Shown piece after piece: positions 42,598 through 53,989 of a DNA stretch of 64,000 bases. Within the stretch, counting starts at the first letter, position 1. Each line of letters starts with the position of its first letter. Origin of the DNA: Ascarosepion bandense (taxonomy: Eukaryota; Mollusca; Cephalopoda; Sepiida; Sepiidae). The translations under genes and the position numbers were made by a program. Below the pieces are notes generated by a model. It was given only the letters and a program-made list of their open reading frames with translations. It was not told where the DNA came from and made no database searches. The DNA is taken from positions 2,044,501 to 2,108,500 of the forward strand of contig JBBBDQ010000913.1 of assembly GCA_037127315.1 (NCBI GenBank), given 5' to 3'.

Positions 42598-43031
42598 ATG
42601 GCTCTTCCAGTGGATAAACAGGGAGCCCGTCCTTCAGGAGGGAACCTACCTGAGGTCGAAAAATCTGCCATAGGAAGAAACTCCTACACAAAGAATGAAT
42701 CTTCAGGTCCCCACAACCAGGATAATCCTAATGATGGCTCTAAAAATTCTCCAGCTAGATCTATAATCGTATATTTAAAGAAAGAAAAATAAACTGTTCT
42801 CGTGAGGAGTACAAAATCGTTATGACTGCATTTCACGAAGCGTTACTCAAACCTAAAAAAAACATCACTCGCCAAACATATGACATTTGGCGAGAAAAGG
42901 TTGGACAAACAAATAGAAAGTACATTGACGAAAATAAATTAGCCAATGTACGAAGATACATCATGCGAAATAACCGATTGATAGAGGCTGAAATTAATGA
43001 GAAAAAAAAGAGCCCCTTTATTATTTTTTAA
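42598..43031 (+). pseudogene. possible LINE 5' ORF remnant
   Basis: Two plus-strand frames, 42,598-42,792 and 42,822-43,031, probably one coding region with a frameshift. The second reads YKIVMTAFHEALLKPKKN, TRQTYDIWREKVGQTNRKYI, ENKLANVRRYIMRNNRL. TYxIWREK and KLANVRRxIxxNxRL are patterns I recall from the N-terminal part of invertebrate LINE polyproteins. Which family here is uncertain; an uncharacterised host exon is the alternative. Confidence 0.4.
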
Positions 43032-43129
43032 TTTTTTACTTTCCAAATCGACGTGTCAGCAATCTGACTGACTTACGTAAAGTATCTTTGAGTTGACATC
43101 CGTTCTTAGGCGTGCTCTTTGATGATTTG

Positions 43130-43401
43130 TATGTGTACATGTTTATGTATGTATATGTGTATGTATACAAGTTTATGTATGTATGTATGTGTGTATTCGC
43201 CTAACTGATGTAATGATGTCTCTTTTCTTAAATTTTCACTTTTAAGGGAACTTGACTTTTTTTCTGTTTTAGTTTATTTTTCGAGGTTTGTGAATTTTAT
43301 TCATGTAAAATCTTCTGTACAATTAAGAGAGAAACTGAAGATGGTTCGCCTGAAATAGGCCTATACTTGCACTTAACCATGGAATAACGTGTCTGTCTTA
43401 A

Positions 43402-43405
<4 letters not shown>
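43130..43405 (+). repeat. dispersed repeat E, second copy
   Basis: Inverted counterpart of 10,808-11,105. Confidence 0.65.

Positions 43406-43409
<4 letters not shown>

Positions 43410-43448
<39 letters not shown>
43410..43448. repeat. (AT)n microsatellite
   Basis: TA units. Confidence 0.9.
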
Positions 43449-43451
<3 letters not shown>

Positions 43452-43694
43452 AAGTAATTGATTTTTATTTCTTAATTCAACAGATTTTATCACTTTAAAT
43501 GTTATTTTAGTGTGTACATCTAATTGAGTACACGCACTGCACAATACGATTATCCACTAATAATAACGTTTAAACTGATATAATTTATAGGAATAATGAA
43601 TAAAAATTGGTTAATATTTAGATACATAACTGAGTAGATATGAGAATTTTGAGAAAGTTATGACGAGAGGAATTCAACTTTCCCCGTTCGTTTA

Positions 43695-43775
43695 GGTTCT
43701 CTGTTGCTTAGTCGGTCGAGTGGGTGTCAGACGGTTGGCCCGATGGGAAGCATGTTCGAATCCTGGCGGGGAGCG
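43695..43775 (+). repeat. tRNA-like SINE head, separate type
   Basis: TTGCTTAGTCGGTCGAGTGG fits an A box and ATGTTCGAATCC a B box, about 45 nt apart. The T stem has only three of five pairs and the acceptor does not close, so it is not a functional tRNA. Unlike the SINE-D and SINE-S heads. Confidence 0.55.
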
Positions 43776-43867
43776 CATATTTTCTTTAATAAGATTTCTC
43801 GAACTTTCTGACTGGTAGATAAAAATTTGTACGGGTATGCGCTAAAATTGACATTTAAAATTATTAT

Positions 43868-43920
<53 letters not shown>
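43868..43920. repeat. (CA)n(TA)n microsatellite
   Basis: CA units then TA units. Confidence 0.9.
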
Positions 43921-43921
<1 letters not shown>

Positions 43922-43924
43922 GTA

Positions 43925-44520
43925 ATACTTATTTAAAATTTATAACATAAGTACCCATTTTGTTTAAACACTTCTTTTTTTGTCAAGTAATGGTGCTGAT
44001 TGCGAGATGAAGTGTTTTAAAAGGTTTAAAACGAACCAATCCCCCAATAAGGGAGATATTGTTACGTAGTCTCTGATGACCAATCAAAATGCTAGTAAAT
44101 GCTTACTTGAAAAACATGACAACATACCCTAAAATTGATTTATTGGTACATGATGGATGTGTGCGAGGTGAATGTTCATATAAATTAGAAATGGTTTGGA
44201 GACACAGATTTAGCTGGATAATAAGCAGACGACAAGAAAGCAAAAGAATATGTGCTTAATCGAGACAGGTCGATGCTTCTCTAGCTTCCATCCAATTGGT
44301 CACTGAAAACGAGGCTCTACGCCCCCACTCCCTACGTTGTATTTCCCTTTAAATGACTGCCTTTAATTCTGCTATTTTCCAATCTGAATGCACATGAAAG
44401 CGGCGACTATTGTAACATGGCAAAAGACGTAGCCCCTTTTAAGATCAAAGATAACACTTCCCAAAGTTTTATTTCTTCGGAGCAAGTCGACTCTTTTATG
44501 TTTTCTCGCATTCATATCTC
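43925..44520. other. unassigned sequence
   Basis: No element recognised. Confidence 0.3.
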
Positions 44521-44633
44521 AATTCAAATTGGCATCATTTTCTGCAGTGACTGAAAATAGAGCATGTTAACTTTCGCATGAATAGAGAACTGTTCAGAGG
44601 GACAAAGTGACTTAAATGAGTTAAACATTTTCA

Positions 44634-44635
<2 letters not shown>

Positions 44636-44676
<41 letters not shown>

Positions 44677-44910
44677 TAAACATATGCTGTTAAATATATG
44701 AGACAATGAATGTCTATTATGTTTAATCATGAGCCGTTCTAAACGTCGTATTTTGGCTTTAATTTCAGTTAAAAATAAAGACAAAAATTCTCCAACATTT
44801 GGATAATCTTTTATTAAGTTAGTTCTAAGCTTTCGGCTCACATGAGCCATCTTCAGAGAGGTTATTAAGACGGTAACAGAATAACATCCATCATCACCGA
44901 CGATTTTATT
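44636..44910. repeat. (TA)n and dispersed repeat shared with 51.65 kb
   Basis: TA tract 44,636-44,674, then AATGTCTATTATGTTTAATC and AAAATAAAGACAAAAATT, which recur in both arms of the foldback at 51.65-51.93 kb. CTTTCGGCTCACATGAGCCA follows. Possibly a Penelope-like terminus. Confidence 0.6.
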
Positions 44911-45227
44911 TCGTGCTGACATAAAACTCTGCTAGGCAACGGCAATAGTTACCAAAAATAACAAAAGCATTTCGCAAATTTGCAATGTGGTTCTATGACG
45001 TCACACTGCGTGATAGCTCGAAATGATAACAGAACCATGTATTCAAATGCGATGTAATGTGTTATAACCAGATTTAAATGTGATTTTATTAAATTGTGTG
45101 TATTTAATGTAGATGGCCTGCAATATCTGAAGGTTCTTTTACTGTGTGTATGAGTAAGGATTATTGTATTGTTGACTAAAATCTGTCTGATATTACCTAC
45201 ATGTTTGTGTTTTCTAAGAAATGTAAC

Positions 45228-45281
<54 letters not shown>

Positions 45282-45693
45282 TTAGTAATTAGTTTTTATG
45301 CATAATGAAATTAGACCAAAATACAATTGTATTAAAACTGATCAATACATATATAATGCAAAGCTTTAAATTTTTTTTCATTTGGAAGTCAATTATCTAC
45401 GAAACCTTGGTATCAACCTTTTGGTATTTTCATGAAACTGATTTTCCAACGTTTTTTTTATTTTCATGCGTACAACAGGGATTTTTTTACGGATGCACGA
45501 TTGGAAGTTTAAAATAACTTGAATTTCAAAAATTAGGGAGGAGTTTTCAAGGATCTTAAACACTTTCAACAATTTGTATGATTCTACAATCCTTTTTGTA
45601 CGATTGAAAATAATAAAATTTGGAGAATCAGTTGTGATAAAACGCTTGAAGATTCCTAAAGATTGAAACTAAAGTTGCGTAAACAACTGACTT

Positions 45694-45738
<45 letters not shown>

Positions 45739-46170
45739 TCATCCACATACAAGATGAGAGCATCTATTCCGAAAACTTTGAGAGCGGGCAACCAAAATCA
45801 CGCCTTAAAGAAACATTGCTAAGAGTGGCAAAATATGGATCAGCCGATTGTCGATAATCCGTTCAAATCCGTTCAAATCCTTGTCTGCTATTTTTTTAAG
45901 AAACCTTTTTATAAATGTATATGTTTATAGTAAAAAATTTGAACAACTTTTGCATAAAACAGAAAGAACTTTCCAACTGTAATAAGATGCGGGACATATC
46001 GAGGCCAAGACACACTTCTCTACAACTCTATTTCACTTTTAAAAATCATAGAGCTATAAAATCATTACTAAGAATAAATATTCTTACACCCTAACTTCAT
46101 TTTCAACTTCTTTCTAACTATATATATATATATATAAATACATACTTAAAAATTTATATATTAAAAAAAA

Positions 46171-46201
<31 letters not shown>
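44911..46201. other. unassigned AT-rich sequence with (AT)n tracts
   Basis: TA tracts at 45,231-45,278, 45,697-45,735 and 46,172-46,203. A SINE-D tail scrap (TAGTCATCCACATACAAGAT) lies at 45,735-45,755. Confidence 0.4.
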
Positions 46202-46206
<5 letters not shown>

Positions 46207-46433
46207 GAAAACTCACCACGTCATTTCAATTGGTTATAAATTATAATTTATTTCGATGATCTTAATTAGCTGATTTCATCAGACCTTACAATATTCCTTC
46301 CATTTCGTACAAAAGTTTTTTGGATCAAATGGAAGGAATATTGTAAGGTCTGATGAAATCAGCTAATTAAGATCATCGAAATAAATTATAATTTATAACC
46401 AATTGAAATGACGTGTTGAGTTTTTCTTTATAA
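46202..46433. repeat. palindrome with ~105-bp arms and hammerhead-like motif
   Basis: Arms 46,202-46,306 and 46,327-46,433 are nearly perfect inverted copies around a 20-bp centre. Each arm contains GGTCTGATGAAATCAGC, ATCATCGAAATAAATT and AATTTATAACC in that order on its own strand: CTGATGA, GAAA, a palindromic stem III and a TA cleavage site, with weak stem II. Confidence 0.75.
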
Positions 46434-46539
46434 ATATCATATTAATCTCGATAACATCCATTGAGCTCTCGATAATGATATAGCACTTAATATTTTATAT
46501 TAAGTTAATCTTGTTGGATTATCCTCACCGTTTACGGAC

Positions 46540-46545
46540 TGGACA

Positions 46546-46611
<66 letters not shown>

Positions 46612-46842
46612 TATACGAACTAAATCTAAAAGTGAGCCAAAGCCGACAGCGGTTTCACTCGCCGGATCGTCAGAACAAGCTAAGGTTTTCGTCTTGGGTT
46701 TTTTTTCTTTCGAACACAGCTTTTGCTTTGTTTGTTTCTTTTTTTGATTCCCCCCTTCCCATTTGGTATTACTAACTATAGGACTTAATGATTTTACTCA
46801 TTATTAGTGATACTGTTTTCTTGGTACGTTTTACAATAATAA

Positions 46843-46890
<48 letters not shown>
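46540..46890. repeat. two (AT)n tracts with unassigned DNA between
   Basis: TA tracts at 46,548-46,614 and 46,848-46,889. Confidence 0.85.
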
Positions 46891-46892
<2 letters not shown>

Positions 46893-46894
46893 TT

Positions 46895-47165
46895 GCAGCT
46901 CATCGGTACGATTGCTTCTAGCCAGGACTGAACTCCGACCGAATTGACATCAGTCGGCGATTCTACCGGTTGAGTTATGGGAGCTCGGTCGAGGAACGAG
47001 GACTGTAGCGTGTTATATACAGTGTAAACACACGCCAGTAGTCGAGAGTATTCAAATTCATTACTGAATGAATGATGCGTAGATGCATGAGTAGCTACTG
47101 TTTTTATAAAGTATATCATTCCTCCATAGAGCTCAATCGGGTTGTGAGGGCGTAATTAGCATCTG
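46895..47165 (-). repeat. SINE-D copy, 3'-truncated
   Basis: Full leader (GAGTAGCTACTG region) and tRNA-like head, but the ribozyme is cut after CCGATGAGCTGC; GAAA and stem III are missing. Confidence 0.78.
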
Positions 47166-47640
47166 TTTATCTCGCTAGATAAATATAACGTGGTTTTGGT
47201 CAAAAATCATTTCTCTGGTAAAAATGGAGTGACCCCCTGCAGGGCGCAGGACTGGTCAATGGTATAGGGAGGCTGCGTGCTGACCAGACTATATTGTTCC
47301 GCATTCTGTTGTACCGACATGAGCTACAGAAATACCAACTATTACATTTGGCTTGGCAGTTGCCGAAAAGTTGTCAGTCGTGCCATCCAAGCGTCTTCGG
47401 GGTTCCACTCTGAATTTATTTCAGTAACCATTTTTATTCTCGAGGGATGACAGGATGTTCCACTATAACAGGATATTAAAATATTTTAAATAAGTTTTTT
47501 TTCCTTCCCCATTGTTATTAAAATGAGAAACAATGGGCTGCAATGAATTTGACGCACTCACGAGTGAAAATGCAAAAAAAAATGAACTCGCCCGCTATCA
47601 AAATTAAATGCATGCTTAAAATGAATCAGGGGAGGTAATT
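47166..47640. other. unassigned sequence
   Basis: More GC-rich than its surroundings near 47,230-47,410; no domain recognised. Confidence 0.3.
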
Positions 47641-47644
47641 TAAT

Positions 47645-47738
47645 AAACAGATAACTCTAACTCTCTTATGTAGTCCCCTGCACATCAGTGGTGGTACAGG
47701 CTTGCTTGGGTCGAAACGATTAAAAAAAAATGTAATTG
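47645..47738 (+). mobile_element. LINE-B 3' terminal scrap
   Basis: GTAGTCCCCTGCACATCAGT ... CTTGCTTGGGTCGAAACGATTAAAA. Confidence 0.75.
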
Positions 47739-47989
47739 TGGCAACCTGATGGAGGTAAGGTAAGTGGTGTACATGAATTTCTAGTGATTATGTCCAACCT
47801 GTTTACAACCCAGAAGCAAGGGATTGCATTTTATGCCCACCATATAAGTCGATCCCTAATATCGTGAAAATTTTATAGGCTTGAAAAACCGATTTTTACG
47901 GCTAAATTTTCAGTATTTAGAACGAAACCGAATTCAATTTAAATGCGTAGATAAATGTCACAATCGTTCTGAAAACAAATCCTCAGTTT

Positions 47990-48480
47990 CTATGTGCGTT
48001 GTGGTACAGTGGATATCGGCTCGGAACGAGAAACCGGGGAGCCGAGTTCGAATTCCAGTTGAATCCATTGTATTCACTTACGCGCAAATACCCTTGGGAA
48101 GGTATTAATCCGTCTCTTCCTTCCAGTTATGGGTTAAATAGCAGGACAGATTGAGTTCTATAGCCTTGGTCGGCAACCAGTCTACCGCAGAAAGCAATGG
48201 CAACCTACTGCGGGATAATCTTCTGCCCAGTCAGTCATGTCTCGAAAGAGACATGATCGCCCAAGCGTGTATCACGTATGGCACTTAACTGACTGACTGA
48301 ATATAATAGTTAGAAACTTTTTTAAGGCTTCTAATGGGCATAAAGAGGGGGATCGGTTTTCTATTATTATCAAGTAATTAACTGATCCCCCTCTAATTAC
48401 TACTTAATAATATAATACATATCTTTCGAGACATGATCTTCCAAGCGTGTATCACGTATGGCACTTAACTGACTGACTTA
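47990..48480 (+). repeat. SINE-T, plus orientation, one and a half tail units
   Basis: tRNA-like head TGTGCGTTGTGGTACAGTGG with B box GAGTTCGAATTCC, body (CACTTACGCGCAAATACCC, CAGTTATGGGTTAAATAG), first tail unit ending CACTTAACTGACTGACTG, GGATCGG...CTGATCC hairpin (48,340-48,386), then a partial second unit ending CACTTAACTGACTGAC. Confidence 0.85.
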
Positions 48481-49030
48481 CAAAATATGTAGAGTTTAAA
48501 AATTCGAGATCAGTAGGTGATGCCAGATGTAGTTTCGCCCAACACCGCCAACTGCTACAAAACTAAAACAACAACCTAAACAATCAAGTCATGTTCTTAA
48601 ACGGCCTTTCATATGGATGTCATTCATGGCGCCAGACCCATTCAAAAATATCTAAACTCTTAGCAAAGAGCATCCTACTTTGTACATTGTTGACTGGTGC
48701 TATAGAATAACAAAGAAATATAAATATAAGAGACCACGTCTCTTGTGGACTACCAACAGCGACAACAACTAAAATGGATAGCACATGTAACTCAAAGAGA
48801 ATATAATGACATAACAAACATGTTAATATTCCACACCACTTCAAATAAAACGTTAGGACGGAAACCCCATCAGTATTGGAAAGAACGATGACAGTCACTG
48901 GGCATGAGAAACCTATTTACTTAAAAAAGAATTTTTTAAGAGAAATATTCTATAAATTTCAACCGAAACTAGTTCTCACTGCCCGGGAAGGAATCCCAAA
49001 CGTTTCCTTGTAGAAAAACGGCTAATAATC
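48481..49030. other. unassigned sequence
   Basis: No element recognised. Confidence 0.3.
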
Positions 49031-49032
49031 TA

Positions 49033-49343
49033 TCTAAACTTATTTAAAATAGAAATTTGCCTCTCTGTGTGTGTATGTCTGTGTCTGTCTGTCCGTTACC
49101 TATAGACTCCGAAACGGCTGAACCGATTTCCTTGAAAATTTACACAATTGTGCTACAAGCGTCTGCGAGTGTTCTGAGTGTTTTGTGTCGAGGTACCCCC
49201 AATAAATATCGATAATCGAAAAAATCGGGTTATAGAAGAAGTGGTCCGATTTGAATCAAATTTGATACACTCATAGACAAAGACATAAGAAACGATATTC
49301 AGAAGTTTCAAGGTTGCAGTTCTTACAATAGTGCATAAAATCG

Positions 49344-49394
<51 letters not shown>

Positions 49395-49690
49395 CAAGAT
49401 GTTTGTGTGTGTGTGTGTCTGTTTATCTGCCTGTATGTCTGTATCTTTTCAGCCCTTTTATTTTAGTTTTTGCTTCGGGTCTGGCTCTAAGTAGGTATAA
49501 TTGTAGTTCTTACTCTCAGCCATGATACCATTTACTCAGAGGACTTATTTAGCCTTCAAAATTCTGTTTACGACGAAAAAACTTATTTGATATAAATACA
49601 AGGAAATCAAAATTTGATTTACATCCATTCATTTTTCTTTCAGTCTACGGTTTCGCTTTAACTGGAAACAACTATTGCTTTAACCATTAT
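49033..49690 (+). mobile_element. Helitron-like element, 3' end lost
   Basis: Begins TCTAAACTTATTT preceded by A (49,032). Internal TA tract 49,348-49,391. Ends after GGAAACAACTATTGCTTT without the terminal hairpin. Confidence 0.82.
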
Positions 49691-49695
49691 AGTTT

Positions 49696-50174
49696 TATAT
49701 AACATCCTAAAAACTAAAAAATTAGAATTTAAAATTTAAGTGTTCACAGAACACGCTTTATGACGGCACATATTAATGAATTCCTTTCGAAAATTCAGGA
49801 GTAGGTCTGGTAAGGGTACTTTTATATAAGAACTTTTAATAACATCAATAATAAATAAGTCCACCTTCCTTAAATTCGATATTGTTGACTTTTATTCTTC
49901 TATATCTAAAGACCTTCTTGAGAGTTGCTTAAATTTTGTTAAAAATTACGTGAATGTTTCGGATAGGGACTACAAGATTATCTTAACGGCTAGAAAATCC
50001 ATTGTCAAGTGCTATCTGCGTCTGCTAGATAAAAATCTTATATTAAAGTACCCTTACCAGCAACTACTCCTGAATTTTCGAAAGGAGTTCATTAGTAAGT
50101 GCCGTCATAAAGCGTGTTTTGTGAACGCTTAAATTTTAAATACTAATTTTTTAATTTTTTAGGATGTTATATAT
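49696..50174. repeat. inverted-repeat structure enclosing a Penelope RT fragment
   Basis: Arms of ~130 bp (49,696-49,830 and 50,025-50,174) are inverted copies: TATATAACATCCTAAAAA / TTTTTTAGGATGTTATATA and TTTCGAAAATTCAGGAGTA / its complement. Part of the coding fragment lies in the right arm. Confidence 0.8.
49863..50132 (+). pseudogene. Penelope-like reverse transcriptase fragment
   Basis: One open frame: TFLKFDIVDFYSSISKDLLE (RT motif A with catalytic Asp in FDIVDFY), then VSDRDYKIILTARKSIVK, then a second piece LILKYPYQQLLLNFRKEFIS, KCRHKACF. FDIVDFYPSI followed by an ARKSLL segment is the Penelope-like pattern. The second piece belongs to a different part of the protein (KCRHKNKF-type), so the fragment is rearranged. 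Motif C and any GIY-YIG nuclease are absent. Confidence 0.75.
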
Positions 50175-50179
50175 AAATT

Positions 50180-51071
50180 TAATGGTTTTTTTGATAAATT
50201 ACTTTAACTTTAAATAGTATTTAACCTCTCTACCTTCCTCTCCCAGTCTCCTTTGTCTACTTTTTAAAAAATTACTAATTTAACCCCCGATTTCCTCTGC
50301 TAGTATATATATCTTTTTCACTTCATAATTTTTATAAATTTTTATGTAAATTTTTTTTTAAATTAATTAAAAAAAAATTAATTAATTTAAAAAGATTTTT
50401 TTTTAATTTATAGTTTTCTTTAAACTTTTTCGTTATTCTTATTTTTAATTTATTTTATTTTTTATATATTTTTTTATTTTATTTAGTTTATCGATACCTA
50501 GAGGTATCTTTAATTAGATTAACTTAAAAAAGTTTTTAAATTCTTTACCTGCTTTTTCCTCTAAATTTGCTTTTTTTAAAAAGTCTGTTGTATAATACTT
50601 TGACCCATGTATAAGGTTAATTTTGTATCACACGTATCGAGCGTTTATGAAACTTTTTCTTTTTTCTTTTTTCTTCTCTGTTTCCTTTCTATTCTTCCCT
50701 TTCTTTGTTTTTATTTTTTATTTATTTTTCTTACCACCCACTCCCCTTTCTGTTTTGTTTACCCCTATTCTCAGTTTAACACCACTCCTAACCCTTTCTT
50801 TTGTAAGCTAGACGAAACCAAATTTTGCATTTCATCACTTACAACTCTATGTAAAAGTTAAAATCTAAAATTAGACATGAATTACTTCCGTAATTTTTTT
50901 TGACGAAAATTTTCTCAAATCTTAACCGTCATTTTTTAATTTTATTTTTTATTTATTTTTATTTTTATTTCCATTTTGAAAGAAGGACCGTTGCTGAGGA
51001 GATGTAAAATCTCTCTTAGGGATTTTTTGTCAAAATGTTCATTCAAGATTTTTGAATATTGAATGAAAATT

Positions 51072-51080
<9 letters not shown>
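50180..51080. other. unassigned T-rich DNA
   Basis: Long T/A-rich stretches. An open frame at 50,607-50,861 is low complexity at its start and has no domain. Confidence 0.3.

Positions 51081-51118
<38 letters not shown>
51080..51118. repeat. (AT)n microsatellite
   Basis: TA units. Confidence 0.9.
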
Positions 51119-51122
<4 letters not shown>

Positions 51123-51340
51123 TTCCACTTTATTTTTTTATTTTTAGATCGGTCAAAAATGGGATTTGTTTTTACAATGCTAAACGCTAGTGACTGAATA
51201 TTGTGGTTTTTACTATATTTTTCTCTTTTGTCATTATCTGGATTATTGTATTTAATTTTATATATAATCTTTTAAAGTTTTTTTTAAAGAGAACTGTTGA
51301 TGTTTGTCACTGTATGCTTAAGATGAGTCCTCAATTTTTT

Positions 51341-51478
51341 TTTATTTCCGGTATAAATCCCTCTGCTATATATCTATTTATTTCCAGTATAAATGCCTCT
51401 GCTATTTATCTATTTATTTCCGGTATAAATCCCTCTGCTATTTATCTATTTATTTCCGGTATAAATCCCTCTACTGTA
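51341..51478 (+). repeat. 36-bp minisatellite, ~3.7 units
   Basis: Unit contains TATTTCCGGTATAAATCC and CTCTGCTATTTATCTATT. The length is a multiple of three, so the open frame across it repeats 12 residues (ISGINPSAIYLF). No sign it is a real protein. Confidence 0.88.
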
Positions 51479-51598
51479 AAGGTTTTTTTTTAATATTCCG
51501 AGTTAAATTAACATTTATTGATTCATGTCTGTTATGAACAAAGCAATTGCAAGGATTTTTCTTTACATTACTGAAATAATTCTTGATTTATAACCGTT

Positions 51599-51603
<5 letters not shown>

Positions 51604-51650
<47 letters not shown>

Positions 51651-51930
51651 ACAATTAATGTCTATTATGTTTAATCATTAGCCGTTGTAAACATCGTATT
51701 TTTGCTTTAATTTCAGGTGAAAATAAAGACAAAAATTGTCTAACATTTGTATAACTTTTATTATGTTGGTTTTGGTTCTAATAATAAACCAGTATAATAA
51801 AAAATTTATCCAAATGTTGAACAATTTTTGTTATTATTTCCACCAGAAATAAAAGCCACAATACGATGTTTAGAATGGCTCATGATCAAACATAATAAAC
51901 ATTCTGTTATATTTAACAGTATGAGTTTAG
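51604..51930. repeat. (AT)n and foldback element
   Basis: TA tract to 51,648, then ~130-bp diverged inverted arms (AATGTCTATTATGTTTAATC at left, GATCAAACATAATAAACATT at right) meeting near 51,785. Confidence 0.75.
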
Positions 51931-52135
51931 AAAATTATCTGCTCCCTCGATACAATATATATATATATATATAGTTCTGTGAATTAATAAATATACATAT
52001 GAGGGTACACACATTTATAATATTATTATTCAGATGTTAATAAAACAGTGATAAATGTATTGTGAATAGTGCTATTTTACATATATATTAATAAATATAT
52101 GTATTATCCTACGTCGATGGACGTATTGAAATAGG

Positions 52136-52138
<3 letters not shown>

Positions 52139-52178
<40 letters not shown>

Positions 52179-52290
52179 TCGACATTGAAAAAACAGTGTC
52201 TCTTCATTACTATCATTACTAACAAACATACAATGTACAATTTTGTAGTAATTATTGACATGATCTAATATAAGAGTTAAATAATAAATA
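52139..52290. repeat. (TA)n and rearranged Penelope-type ribozyme relic
   Basis: On minus, TGAAGAGACACTG, CAATGTCGAAAC near 52,178-52,207 is the ribozyme's core region, degenerate. On plus, CAATGTACAATTTTGTAGT and GACATGATCTAA near 52,230-52,275 match the downstream part. The two are inverted with respect to each other. Confidence 0.5.
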
Positions 52291-52373
52291 TTTATTGCTC
52301 CATTTTTATGTGGAACCCTTTCTTTATTAAGTTAATGTTTCGTACGTTACAATTTTATTTTTCGTTCTTTTAC

Positions 52374-52420
<47 letters not shown>

Positions 52421-52424
<4 letters not shown>

Positions 52425-52513
52425 AAAACATTTCCATTAAAATAAATGAACCTAAAAATTATAACAAGCTATTTAAAATAGGTGAGATTTGTGTTTTTAT
52501 TTTGAATATAAAG

Positions 52514-52568
<55 letters not shown>

Positions 52569-52665
52569 TCCGCTTTATATTCAAAATAAAAACACAAATC
52601 TCACCTATTTTAAATAGCTTGTTATAATTTTTAGGTTCATTTATTTTAATGGAAATGTTTTTAAA
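52421..52665. repeat. palindrome, 97-bp arms around (AT)n
   Basis: Arms 52,421-52,517 and 52,569-52,665 are essentially perfect inverted copies; the spacer is a TA tract. Confidence 0.9.
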
Positions 52666-52705
52666 CATGTACGATGAATCCCCGTTTATTTTAATATGAA
52701 TCCGT

Positions 52706-53089
52706 TTAATTTAAATACAATTTAATAGATTTTAGGAACTTATTTAGAGAATATCTTGACTCAATATCCATATTTCCTCCCCGTTTACGAAAAGTAAAAA
52801 CGAACATTGGAAAGAAAGAAAAAAATACGCATACTTCTTTCAACCTCGCACCGAAAAAACAAATTATACAAAAAATCGTTGACGAAAGCAGTCTTGTTAT
52901 TTTTTTATCATCTATGAGATGGAGCTTGTAGTCTGTAGAGGACGAAGTGTCCAGTACTAAATTAAGTTTACGAGTCGACTCGACGTAACTGGTTGGTGAA
53001 ATAAAACAGGCAATAAGAAAGAACAAAAAGGCGAAAGTAACCAGAAAAAACAATATATTAACAAAGGTTACATGGGGTTGAGAGAGCAT
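52706..53089 (-). CDS. uncharacterised open frame with N-terminal membrane segment
   Basis: 127 codons on the minus strand. Residues about 9-30 (VNILFFLVTFAFLFFLIACF) form a strong hydrophobic segment after a short polar start, like a signal anchor. The rest is polar and then hydrophobic (around residues 65-95). No family recognised. The region is not repetitive by eye, and GC-richer DNA with CACGTG-like motifs lies upstream (53,330-53,440), so a first exon of a host gene is possible. A chance open frame is equally possible. Confidence 0.25.
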   Translation of the reverse strand: MLSQPHVTFVNILFFLVTFAFLFFLIACFISPTSYVESTRKLNLVLDTSSSTDYKLHLIDDKKITRLLSSTIFCIICFFGARLKEVCVFFSFFPMFVFTFRKRGGNMDIESRYSLNKFLKSIKLYLN

Positions 53090-53450
53090 GCATAAGAAAG
53101 TGAAAAGGAAAGAGTTATTCCTCTTTGTCTGTTCGTAGAAACAAAATAAGATGTATGAAGTTTTTTTCTTTAGCTGAAAGAAAGGTTTGTACCATTGTTA
53201 AGATTCAAAGTTCAGTTTGAATGAAAGTTAATGTGCATAGTGTTAATGTCGGTGAGAAGAAAAATTTAAAAAAAATTTGCGCCACTAATTGCTACCCGCA
53301 ATTAGTGCGCGTGTGTTTGTGTGAGTTAGGGAGACATGTCTGCTCTTGCCCCGGGACGAAATCCTAACTAGCGTACCACGTGATGTTCCTCGCTTTTATT
53401 AGCATTGTTTACGCGGGAAACTAAGTTATCACGTGAACGCTGAATTACCA
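53090..53450. other. unassigned, partly GC-richer DNA
   Basis: ACCACGTGATG and TCACGTGAAC occur at about 53,378 and 53,430. No other support for a promoter. Confidence 0.25.

Positions 53451-53451
<1 letters not shown>

Positions 53452-53486
<35 letters not shown>
53452..53486. repeat. (GT)n microsatellite
   Basis: GT units. Confidence 0.9.
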
Positions 53487-53492
<6 letters not shown>

Positions 53493-53989
53493 TCAATGTA
53501 TCAAACCCCACAAGTCAAACAGAAAAAAGAAACTACGAATTTAGATAGCTCCACTCAATTGCCAAAAAAACAAAAACAACAAAAAAAAAACAAAAAACAG
53601 CATATCATGTTGTTAAAAGGCTGAAACTTAATAAAAACAATCTTTTATTATCAAAATGTTTATGCTATTATTAAGAGGAAAGATCATATTTTGTTGATAT
53701 TATTATTTTTTTTAATTTAAATCCTTTCTTACAGGTTCGAAATTTTAATTAAAATTTTATTTTTTATTTTCCGTCAACCATTCACGCTATGTTTACGTAA
53801 GGCGACTTTGAAGAAATTGGAGTCGGTCGAGTAAAATGATTTGGGGGCGAGTAAATTTTCTCGCTCTCGACCGCCGGTTGAGTGATTTGTTTTTCAAATC
53901 TCAAAGGCTATATATAATGTCAAATCCGTAAACGGATAGGATAATCCAAAAAGATATATAAAAACAGTGAATATATCTTTATAGAGAGC

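Noticed and set aside
43695..43775. Functional tRNA gene
   Set aside because: A and B boxes are good but the T stem and acceptor stem do not pair; better read as a SINE head.
50607..50861. Open frame of 84 codons, Phe-rich start
   Set aside because: Begins in T-rich low-complexity DNA; no domain and no repeat family support.
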